Shown here piece after piece: positions 38,725 through 49,330 of a stretch of DNA of 64,000 bases; within the stretch, counting starts at the first letter, position 1; every line of letters begins with the position of its first letter. The DNA is from Apostichopus japonicus (Eukaryota > Echinodermata > Holothuroidea > Aspidochirotida > Stichopodidae): assembly GCF_037975245.1 (NCBI RefSeq), contig NC_092575.1, positions 28,047,341 through 28,111,340 of the forward strand, in the 5' to 3' direction. A program made the translations under genes and the position numbers. Under the pieces are notes generated by a model that was given only the letters and a program-made list of their open reading frames with translations, was not told the DNA's origin and did no database searches.

Positions 38725-38871
38725 CTATTTATCATTTTGTAGAGTTTGTAATAAATCGTCAGCAGTTGTTTCAACGCAAGAACACTCTTGCATCCTCATT
38801 TATCACTTGTGAGTTCGAAGCGAAGGACCCTAAATTTGGTTATTTCCCAGGCCATCCGCGGTTCGCTTCAT

Positions 38872-38889
38872 TGGTGTCAGACGTGGGAT
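38872..38889 (+). promoter_or_regulatory. primer binding site, tRNA-Leu type
   Basis: TGGTGTCAGACGTGGGAT lies one base after the LTR end. It is close to the complement of the 3' end of animal tRNA-Leu, the primer of Mag/SURL-like Ty3/gypsy elements. The position, between the 5' LTR and gag, is as expected. Confidence 0.7.
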
Positions 38890-39185
38890 CCCAGCACAGT
38901 CGTGGACAATCATCAGTGAAACAGTTGGTGGAGAGAAGTTCAAGAACAGCCTCGGACCCTGTTGTTAATTAATCGTGTTTAATAAGGTTGGTTTAAGAAA
39001 AGGGTAATGATGAGCAGTCACATTGAGATCACGTTGTAATTTGAAACATCTATTATTTCAAATTTAATTTCAAAAATTAAAATCATTAATAGTTTCATTA
39101 CTATCTGGAAGAAAATCAGTGGTTAACTTTGTGACTGGTCAGTAGGGTAATTACAAGTAACTGTAACTACATTAATTTTGTAAGA

Positions 39186-40169
39186 ATGGCTGAGGAGAAT
39201 CCAAATGTTAACATGGAGGCAATGGCCCAATTTTTCCGTCGTGCGATGGGGTTTCAAGGAATCCCAACGAACAAATTCTTAAAGTTTAGAGGCTCCCCTC
39301 AGCGATCTGGAGAACCAACTTTGGCAGAGTGGCTGGACGAGCTCCGCGAAACAATCAGTGGATATGAGCTCTCCGACAAAGAAAAGGCAAAAACCCTGAT
39401 TGATGACTTGGCTGGTCCTGCTAAAGAGGAAGTACTGTGTCTCCCAGAGAAGGACAGAGAGTCCATGAGTACGGCAGAACAGGCATTGCAACTGTGTTTT
39501 GGCCTGGAGGACAGCATGCAGTCCCTTAGAACAGTGTTCCAAAATGCCCACCAGAAGGAAGGAGAGTCTCTGGCGGACTTCAGCCGGCAACTTCTACGGT
39601 TGCATTCAAGGATGGTGGCTGCTGCCAAAACAGAGGAAGATGGCAACGCTCTCAACCAACTAAGGGATCGAGCACTCAGGGACCAGTTTTGTCGAGGTGC
39701 TAGAAAAGCTTGGGTTTGTCGGGAACTTTGCTGAATTGACCTCGCAACAAAAGGAACGTTTGACGACGTCAGGAAGGAGGCGGTTTTTCTCTTTAACGAT
39801 CCAGAGACTGCGGGGCGCAGAGTAAGGATCAGGGAGGTAGGAGAGGATGTCGCCCAAGTTTCAGTGGACCATGCTGCAATCTACAAAGAAAACAGCAATG
39901 ACGTGCTGGCCAAGGAATTGGCGGAAACCAGGAAAGAGCTGCAGTCTCTGAAGAACGCCGCAACAGAGGTGCAAGGCCTGAAGAGACTGGTTAGAGAACT
40001 GGTGGAGAAGAGGAATTGTCCTTGTGGGGAGCTGATCTGTTACTTCTGTCGACGACCCGGGCACTACCAGTCTCAATGTCCGAATCGTCGAGGGCCTGCC
40101 AGGCAAGCCTCAGGGAAACTGGATTTCTCTGCTGTTGAGGGCGCTACAGTGGAGATATCTAGTAGGTAG
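39186..40169 (+). pseudogene. Ty3/gypsy-like Gag with one premature stop
   Basis: The frame of 327 codons has a single in-frame TGA at 39732-39734 (codon 183), where relatives would have arginine; a CpG change of CGA to TGA explains it. The first part is a capsid-like helical region (FLKFRGSPQRSGE, AEWLDELRE, ESLADFSRQLL). The second part has a coiled-coil-like stretch (39890-40010) and one zinc knuckle, CYFCRRPGHYQSQC (CX2CX4HX4C). The stop codon TAG (40167-40169) lies inside the LTR homology that starts at 40161, so there is no room for protease, reverse transcriptase or integrase. The element is gag-only, either by design or by deletion. Confidence 0.85.
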
Positions 40170-40369
40170 GAAATTCCTGTAATAGTTGCAGCTGGCATGT
40201 GTTTCTCTGGCTATTATTAAGGTGCTAAAAGTCCTCGTCTGTTGGCAAACGTATTGTATTATTTCAAAGTGCAGATTATTTCATTATGTTCATTATACAT
40301 TTCGTACGGTATTGCGGGTATTCTTTCTTTAATTGTATTATGTAGTATTGAGTATAGGTTTTCCCCGGT
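40161..40369 (+). mobile_element. 3' LTR of gag-only element, truncated
   Basis: Matches the left LTR at 33687-33965 for about 210 bp with small indels. The match stops after gagtataggttttccccg, where a transposase-like fragment begins at about 40383. The right half of the LTR is missing. Confidence 0.8.
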
Positions 40370-40382
40370 TCAGAGATCGGTA

Positions 40383-41150
40383 AGATTTGTCCGAGCATAC
40401 CCTTTGTGAGAAAGAGAATGGTGAGTACAAGAAGTCATGCATTGATCGGCAGTGTAATCAGTGTGGCCCTGATCATCTGGATGTTCATTGCAAAGATCTG
40501 CTCAATAAGTTTGGTGATACTCAAATTTCCTGGTTCGCTGGGAAATGGGAACAGTGAACTATGGATCCAATTCTGTTCGAAGGATGACAAAAGCTTGTAA
40601 AGCAGGGCAGTATTAACGACTTGATACTCAAAATCAAAACAGAAGTTACATCCTTATCCAAGCATCTGTTTTTCGCAAACCAGCAGTGGAAGCAGTATAA
40701 TCATATCACAACTAACTTACCTGTTTCTTGGGTAGTCTTTTGTATGGACTTAGCTGAAAAATACATGTAAAGCTCAAGAGGAAACACAAAGAGCTCACTG
40801 GTCCAATGTACAATGTACACTCCATCCAGTTGTTGCTACCTACCATTGTCAAGAAGAGGAATGTGATGGCCTTGTCACACATACTATGATGTTTGTTAGT
40901 GATGACATTAAACACTGTCAGCATACAGTTCATCATTTTAACAAGAAGGCGATCCAACACCTCCAGAGTCTGAACATACACATCAAAATGCTCAATTTAC
41001 AGATGGAGCCCCAACCCAGTACAAGAGCAAAATAAACTTTACGGATGAATTTGGATTTATTACAGAGAAACACTTCTTTGGGAGCAGACATGGGAAGCAG
41101 CTCTGTGACCGAGAAATCGGTGTTAAAGCAGGTTCTATATAACATCAATG
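40383..41150 (+). pseudogene. transposase-like family of unknown class, fragment A
   Basis: Pieces in shifting frames recall a recurrent, unnamed animal protein family: SCIDRQCNQCGPDHLDVHC, KHLFFANQQWKQYNHI, MDLAEKY (about 40745), then a hydrophilic block with VSDDIKH-like residues, then QFTDGAPTQYKSKINF (about 40993-41040) and KHFFGSRHGKQLCD (about 41070). The acidic residues in D.AE.Y and TDGA could be catalytic in an RNase-H-like fold, but that is inference. Several frame changes and stops make it a pseudogene. Related fragments lie at 50163-50890 and 53215-53840. Confidence 0.6.
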
Positions 41151-41164
41151 CCAGAAGGGTAGAA

Positions 41165-41285
41165 GTCTCAAACTGTTGTATTTGTAATACAGTGGTCCCA
41201 CACATCGTGACCACTAGGGGGATTCCCAATAAGCCTGCTTTACAGCTAGCTGCTGACAAGAACCCAATATCCCGCAACTCTTACA
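41165..41285 (+). repeat. retroelement leader/LTR repeat, copy 1
   Basis: About 120 bp, including tgttgtatttgtaataca, gtgaccactagggggattcc, cagctagctgctg and catatcccgcaactcttaca, also occur at 49212-49330. Each copy lies upstream of a gag of the same family (41481 and about 51620). It is therefore likely LTR-end or leader sequence of that family. Which part is LTR could not be fixed. Confidence 0.65.
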
Positions 41286-41480
41286 TTGATAGTACGAGTG
41301 GGGTATTCAATTATTGCTCCCCAAGGGGCAATTGTTGTTACATAGTATTTATTTAAAATGTACTTGAATAACACTGGTTAATAGAAGACTTATTTTAATA
41401 ACATTTCAGTATATTGCTTATGGTTTCTTTAATACTTCTATATATTTTTGCTCGCAAGTTGTTTAACATTAAGAATAACT

Positions 41481-43401
41481 ATGAATGATAACATTGATTC
41501 AGTGACACCTGACTGCTCGGAAAACCAGCCTTCCCCCGCAATTTATATCCAAATAAATCACCATATTTCAACATTTGTGGGTAACCCAATTAGTAAGAAC
41601 TACCCTAGCTGGGAGGAATGAAAGGCTAGCCTAAAAGCTGCACTTAAAATATGGCGGACCCCCCCCAGGACCAACAGGTAGAGTTGGCCCTTCATATCTC
41701 TCTGAGTGGGGTGGCACGGAGGGAGGTGCTCGTTCTAGGGGATGCTCAGCGACCAACCCTTGATGCAGTTCTTAGACACTTAGAAAAGATTTATGGGGAC
41801 AATACACCCTTGACAACCCTGATGAGTCAATTCTACGCCAGGAACCAGCATAGGCATGAGAGCATCAGGCAGTACTCACTCTGCCTGGAAGAACTTTTAC
41901 AGCCCATTATAAGGTACCCATCATCCCTACCTGACAAGGACAAAACCCTCAGGGATAGGTTCATCGAGGGAATTTCGGACAACTCTATCAAGATGGAGCT
42001 ACGGAGAGAAGTTAGGAAGGATAATGACATCAATTTCAGAGACATCAAAGACGAGGCCCTTGAGCTGGAAGGCGCCATTAGGATGGACAGTGCTGAAGAT
42101 GTCATCACAGCTGACCTTCATCAAGTAGGGGTAACCCCTGCATCGATCCAAAGTGCAACACCCAACAATGTCCTGGCCTTCCAAACTATGGAACGCCCTG
42201 CCTCGTACAAACACCTTAGAAAGGAGGTGGTACACGAAACCGAACATATTGTATTTCAATAAGAAGACACCAGGTGATGTTACAAATAAACAACAAAAGG
42301 ACAAGAAAAATAGAGAAACAAGGGATAGAGGGCATCAAGAGAAAGCCAGAACAACGAAATATCAGCAACCAAAACGGCGAAAATTCTACACACCTTGTTA
42401 CCAGGTAACGATACATGCTATGTACTCTCCTAGATCACAGAGTATTCTTATCAAGTTTAATTTTTAAAAACCAAGTTGTTTAGTTTCCCTAAGGAAACAT
42501 AAATTTTCAAATGTTCTTCCTTGATCCAGAATCAATCACGCAAACCTCGAAGATATCGAGAAGCAGCTACACCAGCACTACCAGAACAACTCCAATGGCA
42601 GGTTCCAGTATTTTACAAGAAAACTCTGAATGAATAACACCAAGAAATTCAGACAAACCCTCTTGAGAGCTTTATATCTGCTGACCATCTCGAGACCATC
42701 AACTTGACCGTTGCTCTCCCGCATCACGCAAACATCCGAAATACAGACGCATCCAGCCAAGAAGCCACTAATGAGAAATCAACTACATGCCATCAAACCA
42801 ACAGCCCTACCAGAGCAGAAATGACTGCAGAAACAAACAGATCAGAAAATGATAAAATCTCATCTCAGCGATCTGTTCATCACTCTGTGGGACAGGAACT
42901 TAATATCAAGAAAATCATTAGAGATGGAAAGGAACAAGGAGATTTGAAGAAATAGGCAGAAAACAATGGCAGAAAACAATGGAGGCAGTTTTCTCTAATA
43001 TGCAGCAACAAATGCTTCACTTGCAGTCCATGGTTGCCATGGCAACACCCAGAAACAGACCAACCAGTGGTAGAAGGGCTACCGATCAATTTACAGAAGA
43101 TGGTCGCCGATCTGCAGAAACTGTAACATCCCGGGCCATGTCGCCTGGAACTGTAGGAAGACCCCCACTGAACCTGAACACGAGGACCCCCACAGAACCT
43201 GTCCGTATATGCCACCCCTTTCCAACCCCAGACGACATCGATGCACCCAAACGAGTCCAATCCATAGTTGCAAGCCAAACTATGGAACGCCCTGCCTCGT
43301 TAGGCTTATCTAGGGAAATCAGAGACAAGGTCATTGGAGATCACATGGTAACCAACATATTAATAGAGGGCCACCCTATGCCATGTGTAGCAGGCTACTA
43401 G
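41481..43401 (+). pseudogene. Ty3/gypsy-like Gag pseudogene (family 2), broken
   Basis: It starts at ATG 41481 (MNDNIDSVTPDCSENQ), reads to a TGA at 41619-41621, continues past it (KASLKAALKIW), and shifts frame in the C run near 41661. It then stays open at 41651-42262 with LSGVARREVLVL, KIYGDNTPLTTLMSQFYAR, SIRQYSLCLEEL and LRDRFIEGI. After non-matching sequence (42263-42950) it resumes with MEAVFSNMQQQMLHL. A zinc knuckle, CRNCNIPGHVAWNC, occurs near 43113-43154 in a shifted frame. A segment with aaactatggaacgccctgcc appears at about 42184 and again at 43278. The 51.6-kb gag is the same family. Confidence 0.8.
42263..42950. other. insertion-like segment within gag pseudogene 2
   Basis: This A-rich sequence separates two parts that are adjacent in the related gag at 51.6-52.4 kb. 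It has no recognisable domain and no clear terminal repeats. Confidence 0.4.
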
Positions 43402-43559
43402 TTTACCCCTCCCGTTGCACAGCCCCATTACTATGTCACATGTTCCCCTGTACATAGTCATCCTTTTCCCAGTTACATCATTTTTTAGAGTATTTCCAAG
43501 TTTCAAGGGTTGACACATCCTCTCCCAGATATAAGAAACTATTGTTTGTGCCAGCTTCT

Positions 43560-44578
43560 AATTGTCAGTTTACTTAAATTATGTCTCCACTCTTCCTGAC
43601 TTTTGAGGTTTGTTACCACTCGTTGACAGACAGTACTAGATCATTGGGTGGTATTAAATGGAAGTCTTTATTTTATGCAGGAAGTATGTGGGGGAAAGTC
43701 TCATGGCTCTTTGGGTACAGGTGCATTATGTTACTTTGGGGAGTAAAAGATAATTTACCTCCAAAGGGGTTCCTTTGTTTAAGGAGGGATGACCACATCC
43801 TCCTATCAAACAGTTAGTTAAGAATTAATTGTATTAGCTGGCTTTTTGTGTAACGGGTGCATTATGTTACTTTGGGGAGTAAAATATACTTTACCTCCAA
43901 AGGGGTTCCTTTGTTTAAGGAGGGATGACCACATCCTCCTATCAAACAGTTAGTTAAGAATTAATTGTATTAAAAAGCTCCGGACGGCAGTGATGGACCA
44001 CTCATTCACTGACTTCTGTGAGGGAGGCATGCCCTGTTACCAAGAAGAACATTTATATTTACTGTTGTGATCTTTTGGATCAAACAGGTTTTTTCTAGAC
44101 TTATTGATATACACTATTGATGGCCTTGAGTGGTTAGACGTTGGTCAAGCCCTAGACGCCGGTGGGTCGTATAGATGCTGGTTTTATCAAAGTACCTAAG
44201 GGAAGGGTCTACTCCATCCCGATGACAACTCGTATGCTTTAAGACGCTGGATCGGAAGACAGTGTTATGGCCGAGTTTATTTTGTTATATTAATTCAGTG
44301 TATATCTAGTGGTTTGTAGTCCTGATAGAGACTATAAGTAGAAGAAAAACCACATTGTACCCTGACTAAGTTGAGGTCAGATAAATGCTTTATTCGAGGA
44401 CAAACCATTGGACCGTTTCCTTTGGAGGGAATACAGTAGTACTTTATGCCCACATGAACTGTTTTTGAATCATTATTATTGTGCTTATCATGTAATGCGC
44501 CTATACACCTAAAGGTTGTAAACAGTCGACCCCTGCCTCTCCTTGATCTTATGTAACCTGTGAGTGGTTGTTACAGAA
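43560..44578 (+). mobile_element. LTR and its 3' end (tRNA-Lys-primed element)
   Basis: The LTR end is placed at about 44571-44578 (ggttgttaca...) because a primer site follows at once. The left end is unknown; 43560 is an estimate based on the change of sequence after the preceding gag. No matching 3' LTR was found downstream, where other elements replace it. Confidence 0.5.
43700..43976. repeat. direct repeat of about 130 bp in LTR region
   Basis: gtgcattatgttactttggg through ttaagaattaattgtatta occurs twice in tandem (about 43721-43832 and 43858-43971), nearly identical. Placed a few hundred bases before an LTR end and primer site, it probably is a duplicated U3 enhancer-like block. Confidence 0.8.
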
Positions 44579-44581
44579 ATT

Positions 44582-44599
44582 TGGCGCCCACACGTGGAG
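44582..44599 (+). promoter_or_regulatory. primer binding site, tRNA-Lys type
   Basis: TGGCGCCCACACGTGGAG closely resembles the primer sites complementary to tRNA-Lys used by many retroelements. It lies three to five bases after the LTR end and about 470 bp before gag. Confidence 0.75.
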
Positions 44600-45051
44600 T
44601 TGTTTACATAATTAATGTTTAAGTTAATTAATAAAGTGAATAACCTTTAATTTTGTGGTGGTATATAGATTCCATTGTTGTTTAGATGTATTTGTTGTCA
44701 GTTGCAAAGGAACAGATGTCCTTAAGTATGTTAATGCTTAGTGTAAACTTTAAGAGCTGTTATTTGGAATTATTTTAATGAATTTTTGTCGCTTGCCTCT
44801 TTTGTATTTGTAGACAGGGTTTGCTTCTGCTGCAGTGGACGGCGAATGAGTGGTACAACTGGGATCTGCCTATTACTGAAGGTATTTTAGGGGATCTAGC
44901 TAGAGTTAGGCCATTGAGTTTCTCAAAGATCTGAGAGATTGCAACCCTGTGAGTACTATAGGCAGATTTTAGGCAAGCTTTACCCCTCTTTTCTGGTAGC
45001 ACTGTCAACTGGTGGTATTTCATTTACTAAATTTTTCCTGTTTTTCCCCAA

Positions 45052-46872
45052 TTGCTGACAATTATGTCTGATAACCAGTCACACAAGCCAGAAGGGATAG
45101 AGTCGACCCTGGGGGACGAGGAATTCTCAGAAAAATTAGAGCAGTTTCTTAAGGAACACAATAAGACCCGGGCGGACCTTAAAGTGTTAGACGTACCAGA
45201 CTATGTACAACGTGAGGTAGTAGAGCGTATCCACAAGATAGAGAAGGTGAACACAGGACATGGGGGTAGCTACAGGCGACTCCGGACTTTCTCTGGTAAG
45301 TACCCCCGCCCCAATGGGGAATTACCTTTTAGTAGCTGGGTGCAGCATGCCCAGCAGATGGTGGAGGATCCTGGGCTCTCAGAGGGTGACAAGAGGTCCC
45401 GGCTTGCTGAGAGTCTTGCGCCCCCTGCGCTCAGCATCTATAGGAAGGCAGCCCAAACTCTGGGGTTTTGCGTCAGTGCTGAGGAGCTACTTAGCCAGCT
45501 AGGAGAGGCTTTTGGCGTGGCCTGTGAGGTTGAAGATCTTCTGTCTTTGTTCAGGGACACGTACCAAGAGGCAGGAGAGAAGCCTTCGTACCTGGCCCGG
45601 TTGGAGGACCGCCTGAACCAGGCAGTGCAATTTGGCGGCGTCCCATACGGAGACATAGACAGACTGAGACTGTCCCAGTATGTCCGAGGCTGAATTTTCA
45701 GCGAACCACTAGTAGTTGCACTCCAATTGAGGCAGAGGAGGGGAACACCCCCAGACTTAATAGGCCTGTTAAGGGAAGTGAGGCGGGAAGAAGCCGCGGA
45801 GGAGCAGCATTCCCGTCGCCGCAACTATGCCAGGCCAAAGAAAGCGGCAGCCAATACTATACAGCAGGCTGAGGGGGAATACCCTTCATCAATCCAAGAG
45901 GAGCTGTGTGAACTTAAAGCCCAGATAAAGTCCCTTCAAACCCCCCCCCCCCCCTCAGGTTAGCAAGGTACCAGACACCCATTTGCCGTCTAAGGCCCCA
46001 ACTGATGACAACTTAAACTTGCGACAGACCATCGAGCAGTTAAGAGAGGCAATCCAGCAGTTGCAGCTGGTGCAGGCCAAGATGAGCATGGGACAAGGGG
46101 CACCCCAAAAGAAAGGTATAGTTTGCTACCATTGTGGGGAAAGGGGGCACATGTTGGGTGAGTGCCGGGGTGCATCTAACCCCGACCTGGTGCAGAAACG
46201 GTTGTTGGATCGATTTCAGCAGTCGTCGGAAACGCTGGAGGGCGTCCTCAAGAGAGCAATCCGGCGCCCCAACAGCATTAGTAGGCTCCCATGCTACACA
46301 AGACAGTACCCAGAGTAAGGTGAGTGGTAAGGGTTCCCCTTCAGGGATCCCTAAGGGGTTAGTAGGGAATTCCCCCACCACAATGGTATGCCTGGATGGG
46401 AACGTCTGCCTGAGACTGTTGGACACAGGTCACATGTGTCTCGGATACCTTTTATTATGCACACCTCTCACACAGGGAGCTGAGGCCTCTTGCTGAATTA
46501 GGCCTCAATGGAGCTGGAGGATACGAGGTGCCCTACTTAGGGTACATAGAGGTGTACCACTCCCCTGCGGCAGGTGATGCAGGGACCCTAAAAAAGGTAA
46601 GGACCCTAGCCTTGGTATTACCAGAGTCCGAGTCTAATTCATGTATACCACTTCTGATAGGCACAAACACTACGCTTCTCTACACTTTGCTAGAGGACTG
46701 CCGGAGGAAGGCAGGAAAGAGGTTTGTTCAAATGTTAGGAGTTAGCAGGAAGTGGGCCAAGGCCTACAAGTTAGCCGCGTCACATGCCAAGTGTCGCAAA
46801 GATGGCCAACTAGGACCCCTACGACTTCTTCAGCAAGCAGTGGTGGTGCCCGCAGGGTGTACTGTAGAAGCC
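45052..46872 (+). pseudogene. Gag-protease of tRNA-Lys-primed LTR element
   Basis: Gag runs from 45052 (or the ATG at 45064), with capsid-type blocks YRRLRTFSGKYPRPNGELPF, FSSWVQHAQQMVED, RSRLAESLAPPAL and SYLARLEDRLNQAV. One in-frame stop is at 45691-45693. The same frame goes on at 45727 (DLIGLLREVRREEAAEEQH) and shifts in the C run near 45942. The zinc knuckle CYHCGERGHMLGEC is at about 46123. After another shift comes an aspartic protease with LLDTGHM (about 46411) followed, one frame over, by VSDTFYYAHLSHRELRPL and VPYLGYIEVY. The sequence stops before reverse transcriptase, where it runs into hAT-type coding sequence at about 46873. Confidence 0.85.
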
Positions 46873-47425
46873 AAGTGTAGTGCGAAAAACTTGGTTGAAA
46901 TTTGAAGCAGAAGGAGGTCAAGTAACTTCAATTTATTGTGCGGTTTGCAGGAAATATGAGAACAGACTCAAGGGACATCGAAATTTCAGCCAGAATTTCG
47001 TCAGGGGTATAACTGGCAGTGCTTTGAAAAAGGACAATGTCGCGAATCATAATAAATCTGAAATGCACAAAGCGGCAGTGAGCTATGAAGTTGGCGGTCC
47101 ATCATTACACAACTTTTCCACGAAAACACCCATTGGAAATGCATTTGCTGCTGGACAAGATGAAGAGAAAGAAAGGGTGAAAAAACTGGTTGACATTGCA
47201 TATGTATTGGCTAAGGAAGAGATAGCCTTCAAAAAGTTTCCAAGCTTTGTTCAGTTGGAGAAGAGACATGGTGTGGATGTGGGAAACACATATATGGCAT
47301 TCATTCCTAAAAGGCAGGGAATGCCACTGGCGGCATTTTCAGGAACAAGGAGGGCGATGATACTAATTTTAACTTCGGAAATGACTAGCTTTACTTCCAC
47401 ACATCCTGAAAATGGGAAGATACTC
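46873..47425 (+). pseudogene. ZNF862-like hAT N-terminal zinc-finger fragment
   Basis: One open frame reads KTWLKFEAEGGQVTSIYC, CAVCRKYENRLKGHRNFSQ, LKKDNVANHNKSEMH, then AKEEIAFKKFPSFVQLEKR and HGVDVGNTY. A Trp-Leu start, a C..C pair and an H..N..S..H segment are the TTF/BED-like finger of ZNF862/C17orf113-type proteins, which derive from hAT transposases. After the VGNTY block (about 47290) the residues no longer match the family. The matching C-terminal half type occurs at 56383-57355. Whether the two once belonged together is unknown. The join to the gag-protease element at 46873 is abrupt. Confidence 0.7.
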
Positions 47426-47429
47426 GTGA

Positions 47430-47955
47430 TGTAACCAGGCCATAAGGGATTGACTCGAGTGTGCTACCCAATGTCTTTCATGATGGAAAAGTTACTGCGC
47501 ATCTCCTCCGAAAGCCCTAGCTGTCATCAGACATAATTCTGGCATTAAGAGAATGGGCTTCCTTTCCTCACCTTGAACATCCTTTGACCGGGGCAAACTC
47601 ATAAGAAGTGGTTGTGTGGGGTCAGTGATCTTCCTCTGATACTGCTCATCATAGTCCTTCATGAAAGTAATGTCACCTTGTTTGGTCTAGAAACTCTGTG
47701 TGGGATTCTGTTGCCACATTATCTCGTCAACTGTGTTTTGTTGTTATATCTCCTCATGTTGATCTCTCCGACCAGTTTTTTGCTGGCGGTATCTCGGAAG
47801 GCAGCGTCATCCCCTCTGAATTTTGCTGACAGATCGTACAGGACATCAAGGACGGAGTCGGTGTGCAGGATCTTGAAACTGAGGTCTGCCATTCACATCA
47901 CATCCTCTTCAAGCTGCAAGAAGTTTTCGTTGGCAGTGTAAGCCAATATTAAGCG
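47430..47955 (-). pseudogene. Piwi-like (PAZ region) processed pseudogene, antisense
   Basis: On the minus strand from about 47955 the three frames give, in order: FLQLEEDV, MADLSFKILHTDSVLDVLYD, LSAKFRG, ASKKLVGEI, RYNNKT, DEIMWQQNPTQSF, FMKDYDEQYQRKITDPTQPL, ERKPILLMPELCLMTA, SEEMRSNFSIMKDIG and HTRVNP. This is the order of animal Piwi proteins across the PAZ domain and the linker that follows. Piwi proteins bind piRNAs and silence transposons in the germ line. The fragment has no introns, several frame changes and stops, and no N-terminal, MID or PIWI domains, so it is a broken retrocopy or captured transcript piece. Confidence 0.8.
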
Positions 47956-49205
47956 GGCAGGGATGTAAATAGCTCTATTTCTTCTACTTCTTCTCCCCCA
48001 TCCTAGTGGTTATGTAATAGGTATGCCTATACTCTTCCACAACCTGTGCTCATATTCCCCTTTATAATTAGTAGTGAGCCAGTGGCAACAGTACTTTCTT
48101 TGTTCTGCCAAAGTTGCTGGTTGTAGTAAACATCTTCTCTTCTTACTTTCTTTTCTTAGATAAGGGACGCCTTGTCTTAGTTGTTTCAGTTATAGGATAG
48201 ATACATTTGTATGCAGATTAGCTTGTGTAATTAGCTCTGATTGGTTCTAAGTGTTACTCTTGGTATCTAGGGTGTGCATAGCCAATCAGAGGTGTTAAGA
48301 GGGTCACATGTTGTTACCCTGTGGTTTAGGTGTTTCCTCCAAGGTGTTTTAGGAGAGAGAGGCAGTTTAGTTGTCAGCCAGTCAACAGGGCATGTTTGTA
48401 TATTAGCCACCATTGACATCACAAAGTCTGTACACTACAGTATACTTATATAAAAATAGTTAGAGAAGTTGTCTATCTCGTGCTTAAAGAATACATATAT
48501 ATCCACATAAATATAACTTTACTGGAGGATTTAATTGTTAATTATTGATTTGCTGTACGTTTGTGAACATTATTCCATCGTTTATTTAATGGATTATAAG
48601 GAACTGAGAGCTGTGTTCTGCTAGTTGCCATTTTGTATATTTACATATCTTTTACCTGGACTTCACCTACTCTTTTACGTAGACGTCACCTACTCTTCTA
48701 CCTATCTCCTAACTGGGCTTTACCTACTCTCCTTGGGAAGAACATTTCTTTGAACAAACAGTATATATTATTTATTGGCATATATTCCTGGAACTCTGAC
48801 TCATATCTATTTACACTGGAGTATTACTGGAACTCTCACATCACTCACAGTCTTTTTCGTAATCTCCTGTTATCGGACATTCATGAATCCTTTTAAACAT
48901 TTCATTACCGTGCCTACCAGTCAACTACATTGCTGTGCCCTGCTGCTGGACTATACAGACCCGCCCGCCAGATAAGCTCTATCTCTTTCTTTATTAATGT
49001 GCACATACATGTATTAGTCTTGTGGCCACTTGACACCCCTAGTTGTTTATATTATATCTCTTGTTTTAACTGTTGATACAAGTTTAATTGTGTAACAGTA
49101 AAGAGTACTTTTCCAAGATTCTTTATGTTGCATACTTTCCTGTGTGTGACCGAGCAAATATAGCTACTTATACTGTATACCTAACAGCAAGTCTTATTCT
49201 TGTTT
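47956..49205. other. non-coding, probably retroelement-derived
   Basis: AT-rich sequence with no recognised domain. Near 48652-48730 a short motif like tacctactctt(t/c)tac recurs several times. Its place upstream of the 49212 leader repeat suggests LTR sequence of gag family 2, but no second copy was found in the window. Confidence 0.35.
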
Positions 49206-49211
49206 TTAGCC

Positions 49212-49330
49212 TGTTGTATTTGTAATACATTGGTCAGTTGTCTTCACACATTGTGACCACTAGGGGGATTCCCAATAATCTTGTTGTACAGCTAGCTGCT
49301 GTCAAGAACCCCATATCCCGCAACTCTTAC
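49212..49330 (+). repeat. retroelement leader/LTR repeat, copy 2
   Basis: Direct copy of 41165-41285, with insertions near 49235-49245. It lies 2.3 kb before the gag of the same family at 51620; the gap is filled by other elements. Confidence 0.65.

Larger units (their letters stand above)
33687..38870 (+). mobile_element. 5' LTR of gag-only retroelement, split by a hAT insertion
   Basis: 33687-33965 matches 40161-40369 downstream (aagaaattcctgtaatagtt, cagctggcatgtgtt, ggtgctaaaagtcctcg, gagtataggttttcccc). The match identifies two LTR copies flanking the gag at 39186. The left copy runs to 34041, is interrupted by the hAT at 34042-38724, and resumes at 38725 or 38733 to a ...ttca end at about 38870, just before the primer site. 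Without the insertion the LTR is about 500 bp. Its exact left boundary is uncertain, because the homology starts 17 bp before the likely TGTAATAG start. Confidence 0.75.

Noticed and set aside
39279-39655. Minus-strand frames of 103 and 118 codons
   Set aside because: They are shadows of the Gag frame on the plus strand.
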